Shown: positions 12,002 to 22,699, counted from the first letter of the stretch. The stretch: 64,000 nt of DNA from Cyrtodaria siliqua (GCA_037043455.1 JAWPHD010010205.1:32104-96103); one strand, 5' to 3'. The notes: a model not told the origin generated them from the letters alone. Numbers and translations: made by a program.

Positions 12002-12218
12002 TTAAAGAGACACAGAGTAATCTTGTTTTTTTTTAAACCTCGCGGCGTCCCGTAATTTTTTTACATGAATTGCAAGAACAAGAAGTAAAAATGAAAACTC
12101 AATTTATTTATTTAATTATCTGCAAGCAGGTTTAAAGTCAACATGATACTGGATAAATAAAATGAGACGCCAATTTTAATGCATAATAAAACCTCAGAAC
12201 TGCCGTGTGTTCCTTTAA
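12002..12218. mobile_element. TTAA-AGGGAC MITE, near-complete 217 bp copy
   Basis: The left end TTAAAGAGACACAGAGTAAT and right end CTGCCGTGTGTTCCTTTAA are imperfect inverted repeats. Next to the left terminus is CCTCGCGGCGTCCCG, and near the right is GATAAATAAAATGAGACGCC. Both reappear in other copies, sometimes inverted. It is too short to encode a transposase, so it is non-autonomous. The TTAA at both ends is consistent with TTAA target duplication as in piggyBac-like elements, but the superfamily is inferred. Confidence 0.75.
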
Positions 12219-12542
12219 AAGAAAATTCATATTGTGCAACAAATATGACACACTATCCTGTATATCTATCTTTATCTCCAGTAACAGATCGATCCTAGTT
12301 CCAGCGCCAGAGCATGATTAATTCGTCTGTAGACGAACCGAGCCGATAGCTCCTCCTACATTGACGCCGGCAATTCTACATCATCAATAGTTCTTGTGTC
12401 TGTTCATATCTCTCGGGAGAAATATGGAATATTATACTGTAATGAAGACAATGACAATATTAGGAAGCCCTTATTTTATATATTCTGTGATGAATTATCG
12501 AAATTTCCCAGTTCGAGAAAATCTATAACATATCTATTCCTC

Positions 12543-12585
12543 TACTGTGCTATCTCGCCTAACTAGTGTGCACGATAGCACAGTA
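12543..12585. other. Perfect 12 bp hairpin
   Basis: TACTGTGCTATC (12,543-12,554) and GATAGCACAGTA (12,574-12,585) are exact reverse complements with a 19-base loop. No T-run follows and no gene is adjacent. Could be a tiny mobile element or a transcript structure. Confidence 0.7.
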
Positions 12586-12754
12586 GCCATACTTTAGGAA
12601 CTACTTCCTTAGCAGGTTGAAGAAATGTTAAAAACTTCTGCATTTGAAGAAGAAAGTGGTCCTGAAATGCCTATGTAACCAAAAAATGCTGGAAATACCC
12701 CTGAACCCAAGCCATCATCGTCTACAGGACGGTTCCAGTCTGTGCCTGTGCAGC

Positions 12755-12794
12755 AATATCGTGACGCCACACAACGCGAGTACGTCACGATATT
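12755..12794. other. Perfect 12 bp hairpin
   Basis: AATATCGTGACG and CGTCACGATATT are exact reverse complements separated by 16 bases. It lies 170 bp from the hairpin at 12,543-12,585. Function unknown. Confidence 0.7.
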
Positions 12795-13180
12795 TATGTA
12801 TTACTCCACTCTGTCGCCAAAGGAGTGACAGAAAAAAGAATACGTGTGTCAAAAGACGATTGGAAAGGGAAAAAAAGAAGAAAAAAAGGAAAGAAATTCA
12901 CCACAGAATATATAATATATAGTTTAATTAACATCGTTGTCATGAAACGGAAAATAATTCCCGTATCGCAATAACAATGTTAATTAAACTCTATGTAATT
13001 TCCACAGGGGCGTTACATAGATCATTTGTTTCAGCATATCATATTCACTATACCGCAAATGTGCTACCATTATTTATCCAGACTTTGGACTTTGGACACA
13101 CACAAACTATACAAAGAGTAAAAAGAAACTTAACTCGGGAATTTTATCTATTTTATATGTAAAATATGCAGCTCTGAATC

Positions 13181-13487
13181 GAATGGCACATGGCAATCTT
13201 GAGTGTTATTAACGCATTAAAATTAGTAACTAGATTTATTAATCTTGCCTCATTTTGACTTTAAAACTGCTTGCCTGTAATTAAATAAAAAACTGAGATT
13301 TCAGATGTCTTCAATATAAAATGTAATAATGTTGCAATATTATGAACAATTAGTAATATTTAAAAAAAAATATTGCTTTGACCTATACGAATAATTAATA
13401 TCAATGATTGCAAAAATGGAAGTTATATTGAACTAACGGCACGTCGTGAGTTTTAAACGAATCAAGATTGCCATGTGTCCCTTTAAA
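13181..13487. mobile_element. TTAA-AGGGAC MITE, about 305 bp copy
   Basis: Left end GGCACATGGCAATCTTGAG is the reverse complement of the right end CAAGATTGCCATGTGTCC, which continues to CTTTAA. The outermost left TTAAAGGG is eroded. The inner right segment ACGTCGTGAGTTTTAAACGA corresponds to the CGCGGCGTCCC box of the other copies. Non-coding. Confidence 0.75.
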
Positions 13488-15484
13488 CGTTTCCTTTCGG
13501 AAAAAAATACTAAAATAACACATAACCTACCAGATATTATCGCTTCAAAATTTAATTATTGATAGAATAAGCATTTGGCTCAAGCATGTAAGCAAAACTT
13601 TGGATGTCAACTTTTGCAATCTCTTTACATTAAATGCAGTACTGAAATGGCTCAAATATTCAAAGTGGAAGTTCAACATTTAATAATTTTGTGTTACGAA
13701 GTGTATTGTTTTTAAGTCCACAGCAGCACAATTTAGTCCTTTCTATAACTAGATGCAACCCTTTTTTTTCAATTTTTATTTTTACAAAATATCTTGGGAT
13801 TTCTCTGTCTCTGTAATATATACATTATACAAGTAAAGCGATAATTCCCGAATTGCGTTTTTTCCCCCTTCAGTATAGTCCCCTTTGCGATTCCATGCGC
13901 GTGTCTACTTTACCAACAGGTACCGTACCAACTAGTGCTTTCCTACGTATTGTTTTGTTGTATTTACAACAAGTATATGTATGCCTTTAAATGGAGTCTT
14001 TATAAAAAATGTTCCAAAATGTTAATGTATCCATACACACAATGTGCATGAAAACATCTGGAACCTCGACCTGTTCGTAAACAAACAGCATTTCTCTTAG
14101 AAGATGCACGGACCCCAATTTGTTGGGCATTTTATAAACGGAGTTTAGTTATGCTTTTCTTTATCTTTCTCTTCAATGTCAGTCACATTTGCAATATTTT
14201 ATAACGAGTGTTTTAGATCTTGACATACCTTTAATTTAATTGCATTTATCACGCGTATCTTCTCCTTTAGGGTTCCCTCCATATTTCGTCATGCATTCTG
14301 CAAGGAGCCAAAATAATGCAATATAATATAATCATCTGTGTAGTAGTTCTTTGCTTCTGTGCGTGTTTGTGATTGACTGTGGTCCTTGAATGCACATGTA
14401 TACATATTAATAAACAGATAGGAAACTTCCTATCTTAACCAACGAAGTAACCAAAATATCACGTGGTACCTTAACTTTTCCTTCTATCTCCTCCCGCAAT
14501 TATTCACTGAGTTTGATGAGAATACATTCAAAAGATTCATAGTGAATAGCAAAATGGGATTATAATAATTTATGTTTATTTTGAAAATAAGAACTAGTAT
14601 AAAAAAATGTTTAAAGTTAAAAATGTCATCATTTTTTACTTTTCTCTTCAAAATCAAGAATTGGACATAGTCAAAGTTTCCTTCAAACTCATTTTTTGCT
14701 CTAAATGTAAGAGAAAGAAAAATGCTACCATCGGAAAGAAAATTAAAATTGTGATGGAATTTGGCATGAATGAAACTTGTACCTATAATTTTTTTATGAT
14801 ATTCGGTTTAAATGTGGGAAATAATTTGTGAAATTTTCACACTGTGCCACTTGAAATTTAAATAATGTTCGTAGTGTCCAATCTATTTGTAATTAGGTCT
14901 GTGTTGAATGCTGCATGTCCTGTTCGTCTTTTATGTCTACGTTTACATGGGATGCATTGATTTTAAAAGCTTGTTTTAAATTAATCTACATTAATATTAA
15001 TCAATTAAACATTATACAATGTCGAAAAGATACACACATTGAACCGAATTGCAGTTCATTCGCCATTTTTCATTTACGATACATACCAAAACCTAGTGCG
15101 TCATTTCCGGTGGTAAACTTTGGAAAGATACGTTTTAGAAGACGGGATCTATACAGCCTATATACGCAAGACTGATTTCTTCGTTTTAACTGACAAAACA
15201 CAAGAAATAATATTGGTACCTGGTTCCGTCCAATTCACTAGACAGAATATATCATAGTTCAGTGTTTTCTCTTTTCTTGAAGTGTTTAAAGCTACACAGT
15301 CTCTATATCAATCGATATCGTCTTCGTAGGCGTGTCCTTATGTTTAACTTCATGTTCACCAGCTCATGTCGAAATCGGGTATTTAAGCGAGCAAACATCG
15401 CGCAGGAAATCATTTACTGTATAGACATTGACCAGTGCACATCGTATCTATACACAGGTAACAGTAATTTTTACCGAAAAATAA
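13488..15484. other. Mostly unrecognised sequence
   Basis: No gene supported. Near 14,363-14,405 the stretch GATTGACTGTGGTCCTTGAATG matches, inverted, the dispersed family seen at 38.9 kb. A palindrome AGATAGGAA-AC-TTCCTATCT lies at 14,416-14,435. The open frames at 14,607-15,489 have no recognisable domains or splice context. Confidence 0.5.
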
Positions 15485-15558
15485 GTTAGCCTCTTTCGGG
15501 ACTCGAACACACGACCTCCTGATTTCAAGTCAGGTGCTCTATCGGGATACTAACTAAC
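15485..15558 (-). tRNA. tRNA-Ser(UGA)-like sequence, probably a pseudogene
   Basis: On the minus strand a 7 bp acceptor stem GTTAGTT/GGCTAAC and a perfect 5 bp anticodon stem CCTGA/TCAGG enclose loop CTTGAAA, giving anticodon TGA (Ser). The internal promoter B box is good (GTTCGAGTCC). Against function: the D stem pairs poorly, the T stem pairs poorly and carries about four extra bases before the acceptor strand, and there is no long variable arm as expected of tRNA-Ser. A relic or the head of a SINE is more likely than a working tRNA. Confidence 0.35.
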
Positions 15559-15813
15559 ATTTATTAGGAGACAAAATAACTTAACATATTTGAACGCAAT
15601 TCAAGATGGATCAATAAATGTATAGTACGTCTTGTCGCACGTGTAAATTAACATTGCCTGGTGTAATACCGTATGTTATCAATATGAAACTAATACTTCG
15701 CCTCAAAACAACCATATCTCGACATGTTTAACGCTTGATGAGGAGTTTGTGCGCGCTTGTTATAACGTAATGCCTGTTTAGCGTTAAAATATGCTACAAC
15801 ATACCAATAAATA

Positions 15814-15890
15814 GCCGTGGTCTAGTGGTTCAGCGTACATCCTTCAAAACTTGAAAGTGCAAGGCTGTAATTCAAATCCCGTTCCTGACA
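15814..15890 (+). pseudogene. tRNA-derived sequence (SINE head or tRNA pseudogene)
   Basis: GCCGTGGTCTAGTGGTTCAG has a clear A-box (TGGTCTAGTGG), and AATTCAAATCCC about 45 bases later resembles a degraded B-box. The cloverleaf does not close well in the anticodon arm. Confidence 0.45.
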
Positions 15891-15929
15891 ACTATTTTTT
15901 TATCACATATATTCTAAAGCCGTATATTT

Positions 15930-16058
15930 CAGGCCTGCCAAATCTCCAAACAATCAAGTCGCATGCTAAAATTTTCATTTGAAAAAGTTCTTCACAAGCT
16001 TTAAATCTTAAATTTAAAAAATCTCAGGATTTTGTGTTAAAAAGTTTTGGCAGGCCTG
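15930..16058. mobile_element. 129 bp MITE with CAGGCCTGCC inverted repeats
   Basis: TCAGGCCTGCCAAA at 15,929-15,942 is exactly inverted at 16,046-16,059. Taking the termini as CAGG...CCTG, the direct repeat ATATTT flanks the element at 15,924-15,929 and 16,059-16,064. The CAG start resembles hAT termini, but hAT elements usually duplicate 8 bp, so the superfamily is uncertain. Non-coding. Confidence 0.75.
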
Positions 16059-16064
16059 ATATTT

Positions 16065-16965
16065 ATCGATGTTACCTGTACTGAGGCTAAATAAAAACGT
16101 GAAATTTTACTCATCGTTTTTTGCCTTAATACCGACTTTTGTGGTGTTCGTCGATTTAAAACTACTTCACACGTGACTCATTCCTATTCATGAGTTATTA
16201 CCAAGTAATATAGGGACTGTGTAGCTTTAACGACGTAGATAAGTATAACGTAATATAAATCTTTTAGTCATGTATATGACATGCTACTGGCGCTACGCAT
16301 GCAGCAGCACTACGAATGTATCGAAAGCCATTTGTGACCCTTTTAGTCTATATTTATTCAAATGACGTAAAGCATTTTCGTTACCAGAACATCTCCTCGA
16401 AATATGCCCAATGCATAAGCCAAATTTAGTATGATTGGGAAAATGGGAAAATCGCCGAACACGATAAACGTAAAAATATCGTAATCTCGATTTGATTGAG
16501 AATGTTCCTGAACGGTAGTGAAAAATCACGCCCTCTAGCCCCTGGTTGAGAAGAGCTCATTCTTTAAAATGTCAATACATGTAGTACGAAAATTATTCCA
16601 TCCCGAACATGGTATGCATATGACGGTGAACATGGAAGAGACGGAGTAATCAACATAACGCATGCAACAAAATGAAGGTCAAGGGACACATACAGTTGGT
16701 AAGGAAATCCTCACATAATTTGTTTCAATGACCGTGGTCGTAAATATCGATAAGCTGTATGAGGCGGACCTTCGACATAATGTTACTGTCCATATCAATA
16801 TGTATCTAGCGTATTTACTCGACACTTTATGTCGGCGTATGCGATTAGCATGCAAACGCTTTCTTACGCATTAAATCAATTATGATAATATGGTGTCAAC
16901 GTTTCATACAGTTATTGACAAGTTCATAACTGTAACCGTATATGGAAGTGTCTTATACAATTAAC
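16065..16965. other. Unrecognised sequence
   Basis: No gene or repeat is recognised. Short open frames occur on the minus strand near 16,293-16,529 without recognisable features. Confidence 0.5.
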
Positions 16966-16969
16966 TTGT

Positions 16970-17275
16970 GAATCATCGATTATTGGACAACTGTAAACTT
17001 TCTATAGTTAGGTACGAACGACAACTGTAAACCTTGCTATTGCGAACGGCTGCAGACTTTATTTGGGTACAAATGACAACTGAATGAATGTTGTTTAACG
17101 GCTCATCAACACAGTATAGGTTATTTAGAGCCGCCCCAGAGAGAGGGGAAGGATACATAGGAATCCGGGAACCGTGCCCTACTCTTATTAAATGACAACT
17201 GAAAACGTGTTATAGTTAGGTACGAACGATGATTGATGTAAACTTCTGTAAACTTGCTATTGTGAATGTACGACA
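16970..17275. repeat. Local GACAACTGTAAAC repeats
   Basis: ACGAACGACAACTGTAAAC-like units recur near 16,987, 17,022, 17,070, 17,190 and 17,225, with GGTACGAACGA before them. A similar GGGTACAAACGACAAC lies at 19,347, just beyond the retrotransposon, so the LINE and its companion repeat appear to have landed inside this local array. Confidence 0.5.
17085..17189 (-). mobile_element. Truncated LINE/SINE 3'-end module with 14 bp target-site duplication
   Basis: Nearly identical to the 3' half of the 9.5 kb copy, in the same orientation: it is cut at AATAAGAGTAGGGC and ends GCCGTTAAACAACATTCATT on the minus strand. The exact direct repeat AAATGACAACTGAA flanks it at 17,071-17,084 and 17,190-17,203. 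5' truncation plus a long target duplication is typical of LINE-machinery insertion. High identity to the 9.5 kb copy suggests it is recent. Confidence 0.8.
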
Positions 17276-17279
17276 GTTG

Positions 17280-17455
17280 TGACCGTTCAAAGTTGGTAGC
17301 CCTATTGTCAACCCTTTTGTGTTTGTGGTGTCGTTTGCATTTATTATTACTTTTGCCTTCTTGTTTGCCTGTTTGCGTGTTTGTTTCTTTGTTTTGTGGT
17401 TGACTGTCGTCCTTGAATGCTACTTTCCCTGTCCGATCTCTTTATATTTCTTTGC
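17280..17455 (-). mobile_element. Fragment of the 38.8 kb dispersed family
   Basis: On the minus strand it reads GTAGCATTCAAGGACGACAG, then ACAAAAGGGTTGACAATAGG and GCTACC, matching 38,925-39,035 in order. It directly abuts the broken reverse transcriptase end, so it either interrupted the LINE or was joined to it during insertion. Confidence 0.6.
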
Positions 17456-19371
17456 AACAACTTTAAGTAAATTAAGAGCTTTAAGGCATTTGACCTTCAA
17501 GTATTTAAGGTGTGGTATAAACGTTAATTTACGGTCGAAAATAAGACCAAGGAATTTGGTCTCATCCACTACTGGTATTGGTGAACCATCCAGTGTTAGA
17601 TGAGGGTCTTCATGATGTTTACGTAGTTGACAAACGTGCATACAATTAGTTTTACATTTAGAAAATGTAAACCATTTTCATCCGACCAGGTCTGAAGTTT
17701 ATTGAGACAGTGTTATAATTGTCTCTCAATAGTGTTTACGTTTTTTGCACGATAACATATAACAAACCATTGAGTTCGCTGCTTCAAGTAGACATATCAT
17801 CACATCACACAACAACACACAGATAAAAGTCCAGACATTGTGCCTATAATCGTCGGGTAGGACGCCTGTCGTAGGTGGACGGACTATAATCCTTAGAAAT
17901 ACACACACACACATGATTGATGCTTTTAACTATAGTGTTATTTTTATATTAAAAAGGGTGACAGATCCATCTCCTGTTCATGAATATCAGGGAGGATTGA
18001 ACCCATTCGGACATGAAACTGTCTATCATCTAAGAAGTTCTCTATAAAAATTGGCAATCGGCCTCTAAGACCAAGGTCTTAAAGATCATTCATAAAACCG
18101 TACTTCCATACAGTATCATAAGCTTTCTACAAGTCAAAAGATGTAGCGACTAGATGTTTTTTCTTTATGAAAGCTTCCCTAATAAATGATTCAAATCGAA
18201 TGAGATTTGTGACTCGTCCGCGCCGGAATCCAATTTGATACGTGTTATCAGTTTGTTGGACTCCAGGTACCAAACGAGTCTCTCATTAATCATTCATTCC
18301 ATGGCTTTACATATACAACTCGTTAAAAAATGTTTCTGCCAAAGTGTTTGTAATATCTTTGACAGATGTAATATCTCCATTATCAGTTTAAAGATGATTC
18401 ACACAACTAGAATTATCTTTACCGTTTTTTTCCGCACCATGTCCCACGTGAGCGAGAGTTCAGCCTAGAAACATAAGATCTCCAGGATTTCCTCTTGCTA
18501 TCCTTAATAGTACGAAGGGCTTTCGCACGAAAAACTCTAAAATTGTCTAAATTATTTTGAGTTGGCCGCAAGTTAAAAGCATTCATTGCAGCTTTACGAT
18601 CGCTGACTGCCTTTTTGCAGTCATCATCGTACCATAGTTTATGTGGGAGTTTTGGATTTGCCGAGGTTTTTAGAATATTTTGATCAGCTATATCATGAAG
18701 GGTTTTGGTAAAAAGAGTAGTTGCGTCTTCGACATCCTCGAAAACGGACGGCTTTAATTGTTCCTCGCAAAGGGATTGAAACGTATCCCAATCAGCTTTG
18801 CGAAGTTTCCATCGTTGCGTATTTCGAGAAGTGGAGGGCCGATATTTTCAAAAAATATGGGGAAGTGGTCACTTCCACATAGGTCGTCAACAACACTCCA
18901 CGAAAAATCCATCAAGAGAGTTGGGTCGCATATTGGTAAATCAATGGAAAAATGAGGGCCTGACGTTGGATGTAAATAAGTATGTGGTCTGTTATCATTA
19001 AAAAGACACAAATTATTTTTGGCTAAGAAATTCTCAACTTTCTTGCCTTTATCGTTTATATCTTTACAACCCCAGATGTAGTTGTATCCATAAAAATCAC
19101 CCAAGAATATAAAAGGTGATGGTAATTGTGCAACTATGTGATTTAGATCTTTAATATCTAGTGAAGAACTTGGCGGTAAATATAAGGAGCATCTTGTTAT
19201 AACTCTATGAATCGTAACACTTATTGCAACAGCTTTATCAGATTCCAATGCAACAGTTCTGTGGGGAATGTTTCTATTCACAAGAATCGAAACTCCTCCA
19301 GCGGCTTTATCATTTGTATCACAAATATAATGAATTGTTTTTGTTGGGGTACAAACGACAACTATATTCAT
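17456..19371 (-). pseudogene. Degenerate Jockey-type non-LTR retrotransposon (endonuclease + reverse transcriptase)
   Basis: This is the only clear protein homology in the window. The first part, 18,754-19,371, encodes an AP-type endonuclease fragment of 205 residues with AGGVSILVN (24-32), GDFY (91-94), SIDL (142-145) and GSDHFPI (166-172). The N-terminal portion with the catalytic Glu is missing. A frameshift near residue 180 (about 18,825) moves the frame. A linker then continues to about 18,435, including KLWYDDDCKKA, and ends at a stop. The RT palm follows at 18,000-18,260, with FDL-stop-KAYD at 18,106-18,138 (Glu codon replaced by TAG). A further frameshift lies near 17,660, and the C-terminal KFLGLIFDRKLTF segment is at about 17,530-17,570. 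At least two frameshifts and several stops make it dead. The GDFN asparagine is Tyr here. Jockey clade is my judgement from the motif style. Confidence 0.88.
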
Positions 19372-19735
19372 TTATAACACATGTTGGCTGATTTTGTGTG
19401 GTCATTTTGCCCCTAATTGACAGAAATGACCGCAAATAAATGACGAGGCACGGTGTCTGTCCAAAACTGGCGTTAAATATTGACAGTTGTTTGGTGGTCG
19501 ATATGTTATTATCACACACGTTTCTGTACTAGTTTCACACCGGGCTCGGTGCAAAAGAAATAAGATATGCCCAGAGTCTTCGATTGCATGTGCTATACTG
19601 CATTGACGAAATGTGTATATTTATTTATGGGTTTAACAGCATTTTGAACAGGGCTCTTATATAGTACAAGAAGCCTCATTTGAATAATAGTTCGCCATTC
19701 ATCACGGTAACTACGTGAAGCAGTGAATTAAATGC
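19372..19735. other. Unrecognised sequence
   Basis: The flank of the retrotransposon. No gene seen. Confidence 0.5.
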
Positions 19736-20010
19736 TCAAATTAATAGTGCTGCCACACTGGAATACCACGCCATAGACACATGATATGTTACCCCGTACT
19801 GTCCGATTATACTGACATTGGGCCGATCAGTTCCAGCAGGCTAGCCCAACACTTTATATGAGGCTAGCACAGCACTGTATATGTCGAACGTCAAACAAGG
19901 CAGCTACGAGTATAGTTGTTGGGAAGTAGTTAGGTCTGTCCCGGCCTGGGATTGAACTCATGATCTCTTGTATAACAAACGGACACTCACCACTACGCCA
20001 CCGGTCCGGA
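19736..20010 (-). mobile_element. tRNA-derived SINE
   Basis: On the minus strand the head has GGTGGCGTAGTGGTGAG (A-box) and GAGTTCAATCCC (B-box), followed by a non-tRNA body with GGCTAGCCTGCTGG, CATGTGTCTATGGCGTGG and a 3' part GTGTGGCAGCACTATTAA. The body style (TGTCTATGGC...GGCAGCACTAT) matches a SINE type I associate with bivalves. Target duplications were not found. Confidence 0.65.
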
Positions 20011-20055
20011 TATTAGTAGAACCCGTAGAACTACATTGGGTAGCACTTTAAATGG

Positions 20056-20676
20056 TGTTTACATGTAATGTTGCATGTTTATTATTGATTTGGCCTTGAA
20101 GATCAGTTAAAATTAGTATAGATGTAAACATGTTTACCATTTATGCAAATTATTTATGCCAATTCATTTATGATGAAATTTGGACTGTTCTCATTGGACT
20201 GTTTTAGTGGGGAAAATTTTGGAACAATCTTTGGTAGTATATAAATAGACTCCGGGAGCAGCTCAGCAGTTCAGTTCAGAAGATTAGTATTCAGTAAAAA
20301 GTTAATTTTAAATTGGATGCTTTTAAAAATATAAAAACTATTTGTGAGAGGATTTACTTATTATATTGTGCTCATTCATAACAACGGTGAAATTGGATAG
20401 TTGGACTAAATCAGAAATATTGGAAATTAATTTGGACTGAAAAGACAATTAACATTATTAAAGAGACACTTCTGTTTTGGATTAAAGAGACACTGGCTAA
20501 AGTTAATTAAAGGAACATTGGATAATTTTATTTAAACTTAAATCAAAAATTGGATATTAATGAAAAACTGGATTTATGTATTCTGTAAGTGAATATTTTA
20601 TGTAAATAAACGTGTTAATTTTATTTTTGTGTTGCTGGTTTTGCTTCCTTTCTCGTTACATTTAAAACATGTAACA
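20056..20676 (+). mobile_element. Possible solo LTR
   Basis: Bounded by TGTTTACATG and CATGTAACA, near inverted ends of TG...CA type. It contains a TATA box TATATAAATA at 20,238-20,247, a presumed start region GCAGTTCAGTTCAG about 30 bp downstream, and AATAAA at 20,605-20,610 followed by a T/G-rich stretch. This promoter-plus-polyA layout without a coding frame is what a solo LTR of a Gypsy- or BEL-like element would show. No flanking target duplication is convincing and no second LTR is in the window. It could instead be an RNA polymerase II non-coding unit. Confidence 0.45.
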
Positions 20677-20705
20677 ATAAATGATAGGTCATGTTGTTTG
20701 TGAAC

Positions 20706-20920
20706 TGAATGTTGGTGACCGGCTCATCAGTATAGTACATGGTTATAATGAGCCACCACAGAAAGTGGAGAAGGATGCATGGGAACCCGGGAACCTTGCC
20801 TTATTATTACTATCAACTAGATTTGTATGGTTCCTTATCATGCCCGGAGGATAGATTCCGATACACGGGACCGCCCGCTTAACGTCCTCATCCGATGGTC
20901 GAGGCTAGGTAAGTATCTTT
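20706..20920 (-). mobile_element. LINE/SINE 3'-end module, diverged copy
   Basis: Same order of blocks as at 9.5 kb (GGTCCCGTGTATCGG-like, GGTTCCCGGGTTCC, GATGAGCCGG) but clearly more diverged. Minus orientation. No target duplication recognised. Confidence 0.6.
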
Positions 20921-21038
20921 CAAAAGGGCACACCGAAGAAACCCAGTAGTGCCAGTGGTGCCAGTGGGGCCAGTGGAGTTCGAACATGTTTAAATATATT
21001 ATTGGTGCAATATATTCACAACAGTAAGTAACATGTAA

Positions 21039-22690
21039 CAAGAGGCCCAAGAGGGCCTGTGGACGCTCTACTGGCTAATATGGCTCTTATGACATCAATG
21101 AAGCGAGTGACTATCGTCTTAAAGAGGCAAAATATAGCATTTTTAACAATATCAAGAGCCATAACTCCGTCATTACTGGTCCGATCTGGCTGGTTTTCCA
21201 AGTTGGCCAGAACAGATAAAAAAAAAATTAAAAAAAATTAAAAATAAACAAATAAAAAAAAAAAAAAAAAAAAATTAAAAGATAAAATAAAATAAAAATT
21301 AAAAAATTAAAAAATTTAAAACAAGCATTGATGTAAAACTGTGACCCCCGGGGCGGGGCCAGATGTGACCCCAGGGTCAGCATTTGAACAAAATTGGTAA
21401 AGGACCATAAGCTTATAGCAACAGCAAAATATTAAACCTCTGGCTCTTGCAGTTTCAGAGAAGAAGTTTTTTAAGTTTTTCCCTATACATGTCTATGTAA
21501 ATCATGTGACCCTTGGGGCGGGGCCAAATGTGACCCCAGGGTCACCATTTGAACAAACTTGGTAAAGGACCATAAGCTTATAATAAATGTAAAATATCAA
21601 ACCTCTGGCTCTTGTAGTTTCCGAGAAGAAGATTTTTTAAAAAAAAATCCTATATAAGTTTATGTAAAACTGTGACCCTCGGGGCGGGGACAAATTTGAC
21701 CCCAGGGTCACCATTTGAACAAAAATAGTAGAGGACCATAAGCTGATGCTACATGTAATACATGAGAGCTCTGTGCCATGTGGTTCCAGAGAAGAAGAAC
21801 TTTTTCCGATTTACCCTATACAAGCCTATGTAAAACTGTGACCCCCGGGGTGGGCCAGATGTGACCCCTGGGTCAGCATTTGAACAAACTTGGTAGAGGA
21901 CCACAAGCTTATAGCAAATGTAAAATATTAAACCTCTGGCTCTTGCAGTTTCAGAGAAGAAGATTTTTTAAGTTTTTCCCTATACATGTCTATATAAAAC
22001 ATCTGATCCTAGGGTCACCATTTGAACAAACTTGGTAAAGGACCATAAGCTTATAGTAAATGCAAAATATCAAACCTCTGGCTGTTGTAGTTTCCGAGAA
22101 GAAGATTTTTTAAAAAAAAATCCTATATAAGTCTATGTAAAACTGTGACCCCCGGGGCGGGGACAAATTTGACCCCAGGGTCACCATTTGAACAAATTTA
22201 GTAGAGGACCATAAGCTGATGCTACATGTAATACATGAGCGCTCTGTGCTTGTGGTTTCAGAGAAGAAGATTTTTTAAAGTTTTTTCCTATATGTCTATA
22301 TGAAAAACATGCAAAACCTCAATATACAAACTTTGGACCCCCGGGGCACGGCTATTTTTTACCCCGGGGACTTTATTTGAACAAACTTGATAGTCTAGGC
22401 GTTGGCGATCATTTTAAAAGAAAAACTGTTGAAATCTGTCCAGCGGTTCTGGTTTTTAAGGTTTCGACTATATATGGTAATGGCAGCCATCTTGGATGTA
22501 GCGCTTACCTAATTTTACCAAATCTAAAAAACATTCACCTAAGGATCATCCATGTGAAGTTTGGTCAAAATTAGCCAAGCGGTTTCTGAGGAGAAGTCGT
22601 TTGAAGAAAAGTTAACGGACGACGGACGGACGACGGAAGACGGACAACACACCATCCCATAAGCTCTGCTTGCCCATGGCCAGTAGAGCT
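21039..22690 (-). mobile_element. Composite dispersed element, copy 2 (inverted relative to copy 1)
   Basis: Starts with CAAGAGGCCCAAGAGGGCC and GCTCTACTGGC and ends GGACGACGGACGG...GGCCAGTAGAGCT, the mirror image of copy 1 at 7,272-9,138. The interior has one GAGCCATAACTCC block, an A-rich tract at 21,218-21,320, then about six ~160 bp units (TGACCCCAGGGTCACC, TTTGAACAAACTTGGTA, GGACCATAAGCTTATAG, TCTGGCTCTTG). Only one of the ~165 bp GAGTTATGG units remains here versus about four in copy 1, so the internal arrays expand and contract independently. Confidence 0.75.
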
Positions 22691-22699
22691 AAAAACAGT

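Larger units (their letters stand above)
12219..13180. other. Unrecognised sequence with two strong hairpins
   Basis: No gene is supported. The open frame at 12,644-12,922 runs into low-complexity Lys/Arg-rich coding and lacks recognisable domains. Two perfect 12 bp inverted repeats lie within 250 bp of each other and are listed separately. Confidence 0.5.

Noticed and set aside
15485..15558. Functional tRNA-Ser gene
   Set aside because: D and T stems pair poorly and the long variable arm is absent despite a good anticodon arm and B-box.
18754..19371. Host endonuclease/phosphatase gene
   Set aside because: Motif order, downstream reverse transcriptase sequence and multiple disruptions identify it as a dead LINE.
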